This document shows, piece after piece, positions 19,720-28,671 of a DNA stretch of 64,000 nucleotides; the first letter of the stretch is position 1, and each line of letters opens with the position of its first letter. The translations under genes were made by a program, and so were the position numbers. Under the pieces are notes generated by a model, which was not told where the DNA came from, did not search any database, and worked only from the letters and a program-made list of their open reading frames with translations. Origin of the DNA: Mesorhizobium neociceri (GTDB lineage Bacteria > Pseudomonadota > Alphaproteobacteria > Rhizobiales > Rhizobiaceae); NCBI RefSeq assembly GCF_013520985.1, contig NZ_JACDTY010000002.1:496001-560000 (forward strand). The letters are read 5' to 3'.

Positions 19720-20856
19720 TTGACCGCAGTGCCCGACATCGAGTTTCGCGGCGTCACCAAGCGCTATGGCGCGGTGACCGCTGTCAGCGGCATCGATCTG
19801 ACCGTCCCTCCGTCGGCCTTTGTCGCCCTTCTCGGACCGTCCGGCTGCGGCAAGACGACATGCCTGCGCATGATCGGCGGCTTCGAGCAGCCGAGCGAAG
19901 GCCAGGTGTTCATCCGCGGCCGGGACATGGCCGGCACGCCGCCCTATCGCCGGCCGGTCAACATGGTGTTCCAGCAATATGCGCTGTTTCCGCACCTCGA
20001 TGTGGAAGCCAATGTATCCTACGGGCTGCGCCAGGCACGGCCGCGCCTGTCGTCGCAGGAAATCGGCCGCCGCGCCGGCGAGGCGCTCGAAATGGTGCGG
20101 CTCGCCGGCTATGGCGGCCGCAAGATCCACGAACTCTCCGGCGGCCAGCAGCAGCGCGTCGCACTGGCGCGCGCGCTGGTCAACAAGCCGGCGGTGCTGC
20201 TGCTTGATGAGCCGCTGGCCGCGCTCGACAAGAAGCTGCGCACCGACATGCAGATCGAGTTGCAGAACCTGCAGCGTGAGATCGGCATCACCTTCGTGCT
20301 GGTCACCCACGACCAGGAGGAAGCGCTGTCGATGAGCGATTTCGTCTGCGTCATGAACGGCGGGCGTATCGTCCAACTCGGCCAGCCAAGTGAAATCTAT
20401 GACGAGCCGGCCGACCTGTTCGTCGCCGATTTCGTCGGCAAGACCAATCTGTTGAGCGGCAAGGTCGCCGGGCATACAGGCGATCTGGTGAATGTGGCGC
20501 TCGCCGACGGAACCGTCATTGCCGCGCGCAAGCGAACCGCCTTGCAGAAGGGCGAGACCGTTTCGGTCAGCCTGCGCCCTGAATCGCTGAGCCTCGGCGC
20601 CACGGAAGGCAGCCCGTTCAAGGGCATCGTCCGCAACCGGATCTTTTTGGGCTCGACCGCGGAATACGCCATCGAGGTCCAAGGCATCGGAACGCTGCTG
20701 GCCAAGGCCGACCATGTGATCGGCCATGGCAATCTCTTCAAGCCGGGTGAACCCGTCGCCATCGGCTTTGCCTCCGGAACGCCGCTGGCGTTTCAGGAGA
20801 CCAAGAACAACGGGACCAACCAGAGGGTAGCAAAAAATGTCGAAATCATATCGTGA
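19720..20856 (+). CDS. Polyamine-type ABC importer, ATPase (PotA-like)
   Basis: A 378-residue ATPase: Walker A GPSGCGKTT, signature LSGGQQQR, Walker B LLLDEPLAALDKK, and switch LVTHDQEEALSMSD, which is the PotA hallmark. A C-terminal TOBE_2 domain follows (about 275-365). The start codon appears to be TTG 19720 with GGAG upstream. The 3' end overlaps the binding-protein gene by 20 bases, so the genes are cotranscribed. Confidence 0.92.
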   Translation: MTAVPDIEFRGVTKRYGAVTAVSGIDLTVPPSAFVALLGPSGCGKTTCLRMIGGFEQPSEGQVFIRGRDMAGTPPYRRPVNMVFQQYALFPHLDVEANVSYGLRQARPRLSSQEIGRRAGEALEMVRLAGYGGRKIHELSGGQQQRVALARALVNKPAVLLLDEPLAALDKKLRTDMQIELQNLQREIGITFVLVTHDQEEALSMSDFVCVMNGGRIVQLGQPSEIYDEPADLFVADFVGKTNLLSGKVAGHTGDLVNVALADGTVIAARKRTALQKGETVSVSLRPESLSLGATEGSPFKGIVRNRIFLGSTAEYAIEVQGIGTLLAKADHVIGHGNLFKPGEPVAIGFASGTPLAFQETKNNGTNQRVAKNVEIIS

Positions 20857-22000
20857 CGGACTGCCGATAAGCCCTGAGAACTTCGTCGACCAACTGATGC
20901 GTTTGAAGCGCGGCTCGATCGGCCGCCGCGACTTCCTCGGCCTCACCGGCCTTGGCATCGCGACCGCGGTGATGGCGCGCGAGATCGGCATCATGCCAAC
21001 GCCCGCCTTTGCCGCCGAAAACCTTGGCGACCGCATGTCGATCGCCACCTGGCCGAACTATCATGACCCGCAGACCTTCGAGAATTTCAAGAAGGACACC
21101 GGCGTCGCCGTCGAGGTCAACGTGTTCGGCTCAAACGAGGAAATGCTGGCCAAGCTGCAGGCAGGCGCCTCGGGCTGGAGCCTGTTCGTGCCGACCAATT
21201 ACACGATCTCGACCTACAAGAAGCTCGGCATCATCGATCCGCTCGACATGGCCAAGCTGCCGAATTTCGACGGCTCCCAGGAAGACCCGCGCTTCACTGG
21301 GGAAGGCACGATCGACGGCACGACCTACGCGGTGCCGAAGAACTGGGGCACGACCGGTTTTGCCGTCAACACAAAGAAGCTGGCCAAGCCGATGACCAGC
21401 TGGAAGGAATTCTGGGACGTCGCCATGACTGAGGGCGATGGACGCACCATGGTGCACGACTATCAGCTGACCACCATCGGCAACGCGCTGAAATATTATG
21501 GCTATTCCTTCAACTCGCTGAAGCAGGATGAACTGGCCAAGGCCGAGGAACTGCTGCTGAAGGTCAAGCCGCATCTGTTCGCGGTCTCGTCCGACTATCA
21601 GCCGGGCATGCGGGCGGGCGACGCCTGGATGACCATGTGCTGGACGAATGACGGCGCACAATTGCACCGCGATATCCCAGAGATCGCCTATGTGCTGGGC
21701 AAGGAGGGCGGCGAGATCTGGACCGATTTCTACGCCATCCCGAAGGACGCGCCGAACAAGCCGGCCGGCTATGCCTTGCTCAACTATCTGATGACCCCTG
21801 AGGTCGCGGTGAAGGAGCATCTGGCCAATGGCGCGCCCTCGACCGATGCGCGCGTCAACAAGCTGCTGCCCAAGGAAGTGCTGGACAATCCGATCCTCTA
21901 TCCTGCGGCCGACCTGTTGACGCCGCTGGAATTCGGCGCGGCGGCGACGCTGACCGATCCCGGCCGCGCCGAGCTGATGGCGCGCTTCAAGTCGGCTTGA
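20837..22000 (+). CDS. Polyamine-type ABC importer, binding protein (PotD-like)
   Basis: A 387-residue periplasmic protein with a long leader holding the twin-arginine motif GRRDFLGLTG (about 31-40) and a cleavage site near PAFAAENL. The body resembles spermidine/putrescine binding proteins: SIATWPNYHDPQTFENF, VFGSNEEMLAKLQAGASG, VPKNWGTTGFAVNTKK and WTNDGAQLHRD. Tat export is unusual for this family but is seen in rhizobia. The substrate (polyamine or other amine) cannot be fixed from sequence. Confidence 0.9.
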   Translation: MSKSYRDGLPISPENFVDQLMRLKRGSIGRRDFLGLTGLGIATAVMAREIGIMPTPAFAAENLGDRMSIATWPNYHDPQTFENFKKDTGVAVEVNVFGSNEEMLAKLQAGASGWSLFVPTNYTISTYKKLGIIDPLDMAKLPNFDGSQEDPRFTGEGTIDGTTYAVPKNWGTTGFAVNTKKLAKPMTSWKEFWDVAMTEGDGRTMVHDYQLTTIGNALKYYGYSFNSLKQDELAKAEELLLKVKPHLFAVSSDYQPGMRAGDAWMTMCWTNDGAQLHRDIPEIAYVLGKEGGEIWTDFYAIPKDAPNKPAGYALLNYLMTPEVAVKEHLANGAPSTDARVNKLLPKEVLDNPILYPAADLLTPLEFGAAATLTDPGRAELMARFKSA

Positions 22001-22035
22001 GGCTGGCCTGACGCAAACGGAAAACCGGCGGGCCT

Positions 22036-22926
22036 ATGTCCGCCGGCCTCGGGGCGGTTTTCATGCACGGCAACAGATTTCGGCATAATCTTCTGACGGC
22101 GCTGCTGCTCGCTCCGGCCACAGCGTGGCTGGTGGTGTTCCTGGTGCTGCCGTTCATCGCCATTGCCGTGTTCAGTGTCGGCGAGCGGGCGCCGGAGGGC
22201 GGCTACCAGGCCGCCTTCACGCTGGCGCAATATGCCAACCTGCCGGCAAGGGCGACCGCCTTCTGGAACACGATGATGCTGGCGCCGGTGGGAGCGCTCG
22301 CCTGTCTGCTCGTCGCCTACCCGGTCGCCTACTACCTCGCCCTAAAGGCGCCGCAGCGCTGGCGGCTGATCCTGCTTGCGCTCGTCGTCATTCCGTTTTG
22401 GACCAGCCTTTTGATGCGCACCTATGCCTGGATGTACATTCTGGGCGGACGCGGCATCCCGGCGCTGCTGGCATTTGTCGGCATCGAGGATGTCAGGCTG
22501 ATCAACACACCGGGCGCCGTCCTGCTCGGCATCGTCTACGGCTATCTGCCGCTGATGATCCTGCCGATCTATGTCAGTCTCGAGCGGCTCGACCGGCGGC
22601 TGCTGGAGGCCTCCGCCGATCTCGGCGCGACGCCGTTCTCGACCTTTCTGGGCGTGACCCTGAAGCTGTCGCTGCCGGGCGTGATGACCGGCTTCTCGCT
22701 GGTCATGATCTTGCTGCTTGGCGAATACCTGATCCCGACGCTGCTTGGCGGCGGCAAGGTGTTCTTCATCGGCAACGCGCTGGTCGATCTGTTCCTGCAG
22801 TCGCGCAACTGGCCGTTCGGATCGGCCATCGCCATCACGCTGGTGGCCGTTTCGGTGGTGGTTCTGATCGCGGCAAACCGCATTTCGACACGGGTATCGG
22901 GCGCTCGCAGGGTGGATCTGATCTGA
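22036..22926 (+). CDS. Polyamine-type ABC importer, permease 1 (PotB-like)
   Basis: A 296-residue inner-membrane permease with about six helices and an EAA-type loop (LLEASADLGATPFSTFLGVTL near 190-210). ATG 22036 is used; ATG 22063 (MHGNRFRH) is an equally good alternative. The stop and the next start share TGATG, typical of coupled translation in the potABCD layout. Confidence 0.9.
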   Translation: MSAGLGAVFMHGNRFRHNLLTALLLAPATAWLVVFLVLPFIAIAVFSVGERAPEGGYQAAFTLAQYANLPARATAFWNTMMLAPVGALACLLVAYPVAYYLALKAPQRWRLILLALVVIPFWTSLLMRTYAWMYILGGRGIPALLAFVGIEDVRLINTPGAVLLGIVYGYLPLMILPIYVSLERLDRRLLEASADLGATPFSTFLGVTLKLSLPGVMTGFSLVMILLLGEYLIPTLLGGGKVFFIGNALVDLFLQSRNWPFGSAIAITLVAVSVVVLIAANRISTRVSGARRVDLI

Positions 22927-23738
22927 TGCGCGCCTTCGTCACCGCCGTCTTCGCCTTCCTCTATCTGCCGATCGCGCTGGTCGTGCTGTTCTCGTTCAAC
23001 GCCGGTCGTCACGCCAGTGAATTCACCGGTTTTTCGGTGCAGTGGTACGGCACGGCGCTGTCGAACCCGTTCCTGGTCGAGGCGCTGAAGAACAGCCTGT
23101 TCATCGCCACCACCAGCGCGCTTCTGGCGGCGGTGTGCGGCACGGCGGCGGCACTCGGCCTGTCGCGTGTCGGGCTCAGAACCCGGGCCGTCTTCGACGC
23201 GCTGATGGGTGCCGCGATCGTCGTTCCCGGCGTCGTCATCGGCATCTCGACGCTGGTTGCGCTGGTCCAGCTGTTTGGCGTGCTCAACCCGTTCCTCGCC
23301 TCGATCTGGCCTGACGACCAGCCGCCGCGCCTGTCGCTGGGCTATGGATCGATCATCGCCGCCCATGGCCTGTTCTCGATGGCGCTGGTGACGATGATCG
23401 TCGGCACGCGTCTCGCCAGCCTCGACCGTAATCTGGTCGAGGCTTCGAGCGATCTCTACGCCACGCCGCTGACGACGTTCCGTTCGATTGTCCTGCCGCA
23501 GATCATGCCGGCGGTGGTCGCCGGCTTCCTGCTTGCCTTCACCTTCTCCTTCGACGATTTCATCGTCGCCTTCTTCGTCGCCGGCGCGCAGACGACACTG
23601 CCGATCTATGTCTTCGCCTCGATCCGGCGCGGCGTCACACCGGAAATCAATGCCATCGCCACCATCGTGCTCGTCGCCTCGGTCCTGCTCGTGGTGCTTG
23701 CCCAATGGCAGTTGCGCCAGCGCAAGCCGTCAAACTGA
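22926..23738 (+). CDS. Polyamine-type ABC importer, permease 2 (PotC-like)
   Basis: A 270-residue permease with six hydrophobic segments and the EAA-type loop (LVEASSDLYATPLTTFRSIVLP near 178-199), followed by FSFDDFIVAFFVAG, a typical PotC stretch. ATG 22926 overlaps the previous stop by one base; the frame is open upstream only as a shadow of the previous gene. Confidence 0.9.
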   Translation: MRAFVTAVFAFLYLPIALVVLFSFNAGRHASEFTGFSVQWYGTALSNPFLVEALKNSLFIATTSALLAAVCGTAAALGLSRVGLRTRAVFDALMGAAIVVPGVVIGISTLVALVQLFGVLNPFLASIWPDDQPPRLSLGYGSIIAAHGLFSMALVTMIVGTRLASLDRNLVEASSDLYATPLTTFRSIVLPQIMPAVVAGFLLAFTFSFDDFIVAFFVAGAQTTLPIYVFASIRRGVTPEINAIATIVLVASVLLVVLAQWQLRQRKPSN

Positions 23739-23749
23739 AAGCCGAGATC

Positions 23750-24511
23750 ATGATCCTCACAGACCGCATCGCCGTGGTGACGGGCGCTGGCTCCGGCATC
23801 GGTCGTGCCGGCGCCATGATCATGGCCAGGGAAGGCGCGCTGGTGGTTATCGCCGACCGGGATCAGGCCAGCGGCGAGTCGACAGCGGCGGACATCCGCG
23901 CTACGGGTGGGCGCGCCGAGGCGATTGTCACCGACGTCTCTGACGACGCGGCGGTCGGGCAGCTCATCACGGGCACACTCGGCAAATATGGCCGCATCGA
24001 CATCCTGCACAATCACGCCGGCATCCAGGTCGGCGGGGCGCTGACCGAGGTCGAAGTCGATGGCATGGATGCGTCCTGGCGCATCAATGTGCGGGCGCAG
24101 TTCCTGGCGGCCCGTCTGGTCATGCCGGCGATGGTCACGCAAGGCGGCGGCGTCATCCTCAACACGGCCTCGAATTCGGGCGTGTTCTACGACCGCGAAA
24201 TGATCGCCTATGCCACCTCCAAACATGCGGTGGTGGCGATGACCAGGCAGATGTCGCTCGACTATGCCCGGCACAATGTCCGCGTCAACGCGCTCTGCCC
24301 CGGCTGGGTCGACACGCCATTCAACGAGCCGTTCATCGCCCAGATGGGCGGACGCGAAGCGATCGAAACCTATGTCCGCACCAAGATCCCGATGGGGCGC
24401 TGGGCGAGCGCCGAAGAGATCGCCGAAGCGATCCTGTTCCTCGTCTCCGACCGCTCATCCTTCATGACCGGCCAGGCGCTGGTCATCGACGGTGGCGAGA
24501 GCATCGGCTGA
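23750..24511 (+). CDS. SDR-family oxidoreductase
   Basis: A 253-residue classical short-chain dehydrogenase: TGAGSGIGRAGA at residues 10-21, HNHAGIQ near 88 in place of the usual NNAG, catalytic NTASNSGVF and YATSK (Tyr/Lys). I took ATG 23750 since the Rossmann fold begins at once; a longer frame back to 23705 overlaps the permease. It is the last gene of the polyamine-type operon, 11 bases after the permease, so it may act on the imported compound or a derivative. A perfect 7-bp hairpin follows at 24535-24555. Confidence 0.88.
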   Translation: MILTDRIAVVTGAGSGIGRAGAMIMAREGALVVIADRDQASGESTAADIRATGGRAEAIVTDVSDDAAVGQLITGTLGKYGRIDILHNHAGIQVGGALTEVEVDGMDASWRINVRAQFLAARLVMPAMVTQGGGVILNTASNSGVFYDREMIAYATSKHAVVAMTRQMSLDYARHNVRVNALCPGWVDTPFNEPFIAQMGGREAIETYVRTKIPMGRWASAEEIAEAILFLVSDRSSFMTGQALVIDGGESIG

Positions 24512-24534
24512 GCAAGGGCTTCTCTGCCCAAGCG

Positions 24535-24555
24535 AGAAGGCGGAATTTGCCTTCT
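24535..24555 (+). terminator. Stem-loop after the SDR gene
   Basis: AGAAGGC (24535-24541) and GCCTTCT (24549-24555) form a perfect 7-bp stem with a 7-nt loop. There is no T-tract, so this is a weak candidate for the end of the ABC-SDR transcript. Confidence 0.35.
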
Positions 24556-24707
24556 GGCTCAATCGCTGCCTGCCCGTCCTCCCTTGCCATCATGTCGCAT
24601 TTCGTCCAATAGAACGACGCAAACGCCGCGAAACCGAAGGTTTTGCCGTTTGGAAGTGCGGCTTCCGGCCTCGTTGCCGACGCGCCGCAATCGGAAAGAG
24701 CAGGACA

Positions 24708-26111
24708 ATGTCTGCGATCGAAGCCGGCGCTCATGCGCCGGAAAATCTTTGGCGTCAGGAAATCAGGGCGACACTGGCGCTGGCCTGGCCGATGGTGCTG
24801 ACCAATCTCGGCCAGACGGCGATGACCGCCACCGACGTCATGATGATGGGGCGTCTGGGCGCGGACACGCTGGCCAGCGGCGCACTTGGCGCCAATCTCT
24901 ATTTCATGCCGCTGATCTTCGGCCTCGGCCTGATGCTTGCAACCTCGCCCATGATGGCGACCGAGCTTGGCCGCCGCCGTTATTCGGTGCGCGACCTGCG
25001 CCGCACCGTGCGCCAGGGCCTGTGGCTGGCGATCCTGATCTCGATCCCGATCTGGATCGTCCTCTGGCATGGCGAAGCCATTCTGCTGGCCATGGGACAG
25101 GAGCCGGCGCTCGCCCATCAAGCCGGTATCTATCTGCGTTGGCTCGAATGGGCGGTGCTGCCTTTCTACGGCTACATCGTGCTGCGCTCCTTCATCTCGG
25201 CGATGGAGCGCCCCGGCTGGGCGCTGGTCATCGTCTTCGTTGCCGTCGCCTGCAACGTGCTCTTCAACTGGGTTTTCATGTTCGGAAATCTCGGTGTTCC
25301 AGCAATGGGTATCGCCGGCTCCGGCCTGGCCACAACGCTGTCGAGCATGCTGATGTTCGTTGGCATGGCGGCGGTGGTAATGCTGGAGAAGAAGTTCCGC
25401 CGCTACCGGCTGTTCGGCCGTTTCTGGCGTTCCGACTGGCCGCGCTTCAAGGGCCTGTTGCGGCTTGGCCTACCGATCGCCGGCATCCTTGCCTTCGAGG
25501 TGACCATCTTCAACGCAGCCGCGCTCCTGATGGGCCTGATCGATGCGGATTCGCTGGCAGCGCACGCCATCGCCATCCAGATCGCCTCGATCTCCTTCAT
25601 GGTGCCGCTCGGCCTCAACCAGGCCGTGACGGTGCGCGTCGGCCTTGCCCATGGCGCCGGCAACCCGGCAGGCGTTTCGCGCGCCGGCTGGACCGCCTTC
25701 GTCATCGGCGTCTCGTTCATGGCGCTGATGGGTCTGGTGATGGTGCTGTGGCCACATGCGCTGATCAGCGCCTTCATCGATATGACCGATCCGGTCAATG
25801 CCAGGGTGATCGCGCTTGCCGTGTCATTCCTGGCCTTTGCCGCGCTGTTTCAGATTTTCGACGGCGCGCAGGCCGTTGCCGCCGGCATGCTGCGTGGCCT
25901 GCACGACACCAAGGTGCCGATGATCTATGCCGCCATCGGCTACTGGGGCATCGGCCTGCCGCTCGGCGTGCTGCTCGCCTTCCATTTCGGCCTGCACGGC
26001 GTCGGCATCTGGATTGGCCTGGCCTCCGGGCTGGCGGTGGTGGCGGTGCTGCTCCTGGCTCGCTGGCTGCGGCGCGACCGCCTGGCGCCACCGCTCGTTT
26101 TCGGGCATTGA
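24708..26111 (+). CDS. MATE-family multidrug/toxin efflux protein
   Basis: A 467-residue inner-membrane antiporter with 12 predicted helices in two MatE halves (N-half opening with LALAWPMVLTNLGQTAMTA, C-half with GLPIAGILAFEVTIFNAAAL). Such proteins export cationic compounds using H+ or Na+. ATG 24708 gives the family-typical N-terminus; the frame is open 72 codons upstream without coding character. Its last 205 bases (25907-26111) recur, about 92% identical, at 28672-28876, which marks a recombination scar downstream. Its own terminator region is degenerate beyond 26150. Confidence 0.92.
   Translation: MSAIEAGAHAPENLWRQEIRATLALAWPMVLTNLGQTAMTATDVMMMGRLGADTLASGALGANLYFMPLIFGLGLMLATSPMMATELGRRRYSVRDLRRTVRQGLWLAILISIPIWIVLWHGEAILLAMGQEPALAHQAGIYLRWLEWAVLPFYGYIVLRSFISAMERPGWALVIVFVAVACNVLFNWVFMFGNLGVPAMGIAGSGLATTLSSMLMFVGMAAVVMLEKKFRRYRLFGRFWRSDWPRFKGLLRLGLPIAGILAFEVTIFNAAALLMGLIDADSLAAHAIAIQIASISFMVPLGLNQAVTVRVGLAHGAGNPAGVSRAGWTAFVIGVSFMALMGLVMVLWPHALISAFIDMTDPVNARVIALAVSFLAFAALFQIFDGAQAVAAGMLRGLHDTKVPMIYAAIGYWGIGLPLGVLLAFHFGLHGVGIWIGLASGLAVVAVLLLARWLRRDRLAPPLVFGH
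25907..26111 (+). repeat. MATE 3'-end duplication, copy 1 (intact gene)
   Basis: This 205-bp end of the MATE gene matches 28672-28876. About 16-17 single-base differences, mostly synonymous, separate the two, so the pair is not a recent tandem copy but two alleles of the same gene end. Weak similarity continues past the stop (AAACGGC, then GGCC about 16 bases later). Confidence 0.85.
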
Positions 26112-26213
26112 AAGCAAAACGGCTGCAGGTTGCCAGGTGGCCGTCAGTCCCAGCGCTAATTAGTCGGCGCCTTCATATCCCAAGAAACGTCCGCTAGGGT
26201 TAGGCGCGGCGCC

Positions 26214-26342
26214 TTGGTGTGGAGTCCTGATTCCAGCGAGCGTCATGTTCCGACCGACCATCTTGTGCGCTCGATCGACCGCTTCGTAGACCTGTCTGGC
26301 CTGCGCTTGCATCTGCGGCCCTTCTACAGTGAACTCGGTCGT
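26214..26342 (+). mobile_element. Transposase N-terminal fragment (IS5/IS1182-like)
   Basis: The plus frame reads HVPTDHLVRSIDRFVDLSG followed by LRLHLRPFYSELGR, which is the N-terminal signature of IS5/IS1182-group transposases (usual form DHLLRSIDRFVDLS, HLxPFYSxxGRPS). After GR at 26342 the similarity stops abruptly and the next codons (SEVWKSKG) are unrelated, so about 90% of the transposase is gone. It marks the left side of the inserted segment. No full inverted repeat was found. Confidence 0.7.
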
Positions 26343-26395
26343 AGCGAGGTATGGAAGAGCAAGGGTCCGGGAAATCTCGTGTGGCGCTACAAAGG

Positions 26396-27385
26396 TCAGG
26401 TTTGGCCGGACACGTCTGAAGCCGCGCGTCTCACAGGCCCGGCGGCTCCGCCTACGGCAAGCAACGAGGTAAACATGCGCGCGTAGTTTTCCGCCTGCAC
26501 GCCCCAATCCCACTCTCGGATCGTCTCGATCATGCGGACGGCCATCCGCGACCGGAGCGATGGCGTGTCCCGCAACAGGGCGAGCTTGTTCGCAAGCCCC
26601 TCCGCAGTTCCATCGAAGAACAGCCCGTTGTCGCCATCGCGAATCAGCTGGGGCATGTTTCCCACAGGGGTCGTCACCAAAGGGACGCCGCAAGCCGCCG
26701 CCTCCAAGCAAGGATTGGGAGTGCCTTCGCTGCGACTGGCGCAGACATAAACGTCGAGATCCCGATAGAAGTCGAGCATCTCGTCATGGTTACGCCAGTA
26801 TTGCTCCCGAACCGCAGTCAGTAGTCGCACGTCCGGCACGGCAGCGACCGCGGGCTCGATGACGTCGTGGAAGCCGCGATGGGCCGGACCATGGTTGCTG
26901 AGACTTCCCGCCCATCCGACGCGAAGCTCGCCGGAATAGGGTTGTGGCTCTTGTGCGGGACAAAAGAATGTCGTGTCGACTCCATTGGGCGTGTAGTGGA
27001 CCGGAACACGCAGTAGAGGACCGTATTCGTGCTCGAGCTTCCGATTGTTAACAAAGACAGCGCGCGCCAGCCGATGCAGGGTAGCGAGCCCGGGCTCTCG
27101 GAATTCGCCCTCCAGCTCTCTGTGGCTGCAGACCCCGATGAGCAGCCTGTCAGACCGCCGGGCGAGGGCCGATTCCGGCAGGGGCAGCTTCGAGATCTGA
27201 AACCAATAGAATATGAGCACGATGTCCGCCGCGTTCACGTCGGCCTCAGTCACATCATGCTGAAATCGTTCGACGATCTCGAACCTTCCTTTCAGAACGC
27301 GCTGGAGATTTTGGGTCTTGCGATCGATCGCCCAACCGGGTCGGTCCGCAATCGCCAGGATGCGGGGGAGGTGTACATCGCTCAC
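26396..27385 (-). CDS. Glycosyltransferase family 4-like (GT-B)
   Basis: A 329-residue GT-B enzyme. Starting at GTG 27385, it reads RILAIADRPGWAIDRKTQNL, then VHYTPNGVDTTFF and the sugar-nucleotide site ASRSEGTPNPCLEAAACGVP with the E-x7-E pattern (about 240-260), and VTTPVGNMPQLIRDGDNGLF. The start overlaps the stop of the family-2 glycosyltransferase (GTGA), so the two form an operon. Composition is visibly less GC-rich than the flanks, with more mixed third positions. Acceptor unknown; surface polysaccharide or glycolipid decoration is likely. A longer upstream open frame lacks coding character. Confidence 0.82.
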   Translation of the reverse strand: MSDVHLPRILAIADRPGWAIDRKTQNLQRVLKGRFEIVERFQHDVTEADVNAADIVLIFYWFQISKLPLPESALARRSDRLLIGVCSHRELEGEFREPGLATLHRLARAVFVNNRKLEHEYGPLLRVPVHYTPNGVDTTFFCPAQEPQPYSGELRVGWAGSLSNHGPAHRGFHDVIEPAVAAVPDVRLLTAVREQYWRNHDEMLDFYRDLDVYVCASRSEGTPNPCLEAAACGVPLVTTPVGNMPQLIRDGDNGLFFDGTAEGLANKLALLRDTPSLRSRMAVRMIETIREWDWGVQAENYARMFTSLLAVGGAAGPVRRAASDVSGQT

Positions 27386-28248
27386 GTGGCGTACCGCGCA
27401 AGCCAGTGCGCCAACCATGGATTGACCTCGTCCAGATCGTCGTCCGTCGCAGTGGTGCGCACCTGGGTAGTATCCGGCAGCTGGATATCCTCTGGTCGCA
27501 AGCGGGGTCGCCATCCGTGCCAACCACGACCATCGACCTCCTCGCTCAGGTACCGGCGGCCAGCATACTTGCGCGCGGCGTGCTCTGCGCTCAGGAACAG
27601 ATAATGCTTCATGCGAAAACGCTCGGGGGAGAGCCTCACCGGACCCTCGAAGCGTATGCGATGGCCGCCTGACCACGCAATCTCCATGGGGCCGTCCTGT
27701 TTCTTGTACGCACGGACGCAGTGTGGGGAGCACGGCCGGAACGGGTAGTAGGTGCGCAGCGTGTGTTGATAATTGGGATTGTCGTGATCGAGGGCTTCCC
27801 TCGTAGGAATGAACGTGAACTCGGAAGACTCGATCGCATTGAAGCCGAGTGCGTCGGCTGCCGCAATGGCGGAGACCAACGATGAGTACGAAGTCGGCGG
27901 AAGGTGGATCTCGTCAGCGTCAACATGCATGAACCAGTCTGCTTCGAGAGACTGAAAAAGTTCCTCTTTGCGACGAAGAAGCTGCTCCCAGCAATACCAG
28001 CCGCTATGCGGGATGCTTTCGAATCCTATCAATCCGGCCCCGCGGTAGCTCTGGGCAATCTCAAGCGTTCGGTCCGTCGACTGATTGTCGCAAATGTAGA
28101 CCTGCACGCCTTGACGAAAGAGGTTCTCGAGACATCCGGCGACGAACCGTTCTTCGTTCCGTGTTGTAAGGACCGCGACGACTCGTGGGGAGTTTCGATC
28201 ACGCGCAGCATGCGCAATGTGGCTGTTGAGATCGACCAAGTCCCTCAA
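27382..28248 (-). CDS. Glycosyltransferase family 2
   Basis: A 288-residue GT-A enzyme. Seen: VVAVLTTRNEERFVAGCLEN (nucleotide-sugar binding, residues 23-42), VYICDNQSTDRTLEIAQ, and the metal-binding DxD in WFMHVDADEIHLPP (about 103-116). The C-terminal part is rich in His, Tyr and Arg. ATG 28248 lacks a strong ribosome site. The lower GC, the operon with a second glycosyltransferase and the flanking scars indicate acquired DNA, probably a surface-glycan gene pair. Confidence 0.85.
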   Translation of the reverse strand: MRDLVDLNSHIAHAARDRNSPRVVAVLTTRNEERFVAGCLENLFRQGVQVYICDNQSTDRTLEIAQSYRGAGLIGFESIPHSGWYCWEQLLRRKEELFQSLEADWFMHVDADEIHLPPTSYSSLVSAIAAADALGFNAIESSEFTFIPTREALDHDNPNYQHTLRTYYPFRPCSPHCVRAYKKQDGPMEIAWSGGHRIRFEGPVRLSPERFRMKHYLFLSAEHAARKYAGRRYLSEEVDGRGWHGWRPRLRPEDIQLPDTTQVRTTATDDDLDEVNPWLAHWLARYAT

Positions 28249-28539
28249 TCCTTCGTTGTGTGCTTCCGGATGCCATGCTGGCCGGTCAACTGATATGGCG
28301 CAGTTAATGAACTTGGCCGAAATGACAAGTCTAAAAGACTCAGAGCGGACCTGCCAAGGCCATCACCTGGAGTCCAACACGCTCATATCGGTTCCCGTCG
28401 CGATCGCAAGTCTGAGGGATATCCGTATTCGGAGACAGGCAAAACGGCCGCTTATGGCGGATAGTGTTGAAGAAGTCAGCTCGTATCCGCGGGCCGGGTC
28501 GATGAGCTTCGCGTCGCGAGGAGAGCGCATGCCGCCGGA
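28249..28539. other. Non-coding part of the inserted segment
   Basis: No frame with coding character, no tRNA-like fold and no clear repeat was seen here. The base composition is less GC-rich than outside the insert. It presumably holds the promoter for the minus-strand glycosyltransferase pair; no convincing -35/-10 pair stood out. Confidence 0.4.
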
Positions 28540-28671
28540 CTATGCCGGCCAGATCACCACGCAGGGCAGTCGCACGGCCTCAGCGCTCGTATCGGCGGCG
28601 AGTTCTGAGATCGCCGCGACCGCGGCAGCATGCTGCTTGCGGTCGCCATAGTACGATGCCCGACGTGCGCG
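28540..28671 (-). pseudogene. C-terminal remnant of an unidentified gene
   Basis: On the minus strand a frame reads [19 protein letters not shown], then LAADTSAEAVRLPCVVIWPA and a stop at 28540. The periodic Ala/Glu helix pattern and GC-rich third positions look like real coding sequence, but the frame runs without a start into the MATE-tail copy at 28672. This suggests the 5' part was lost when the insert recombined. I do not recognise the family. Confidence 0.4.

Noticed and set aside
26160..26711. Minus-strand frame of 183 codons at the island's left end
   Set aside because: Its second half is the reverse of the transposase fragment and its first half is a shadow of the glycosyltransferase.
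28217..28651. Plus-strand frame of 144 codons in the island
   Set aside because: No coding-type composition or motif; its start overlaps the glycosyltransferase on the other strand.
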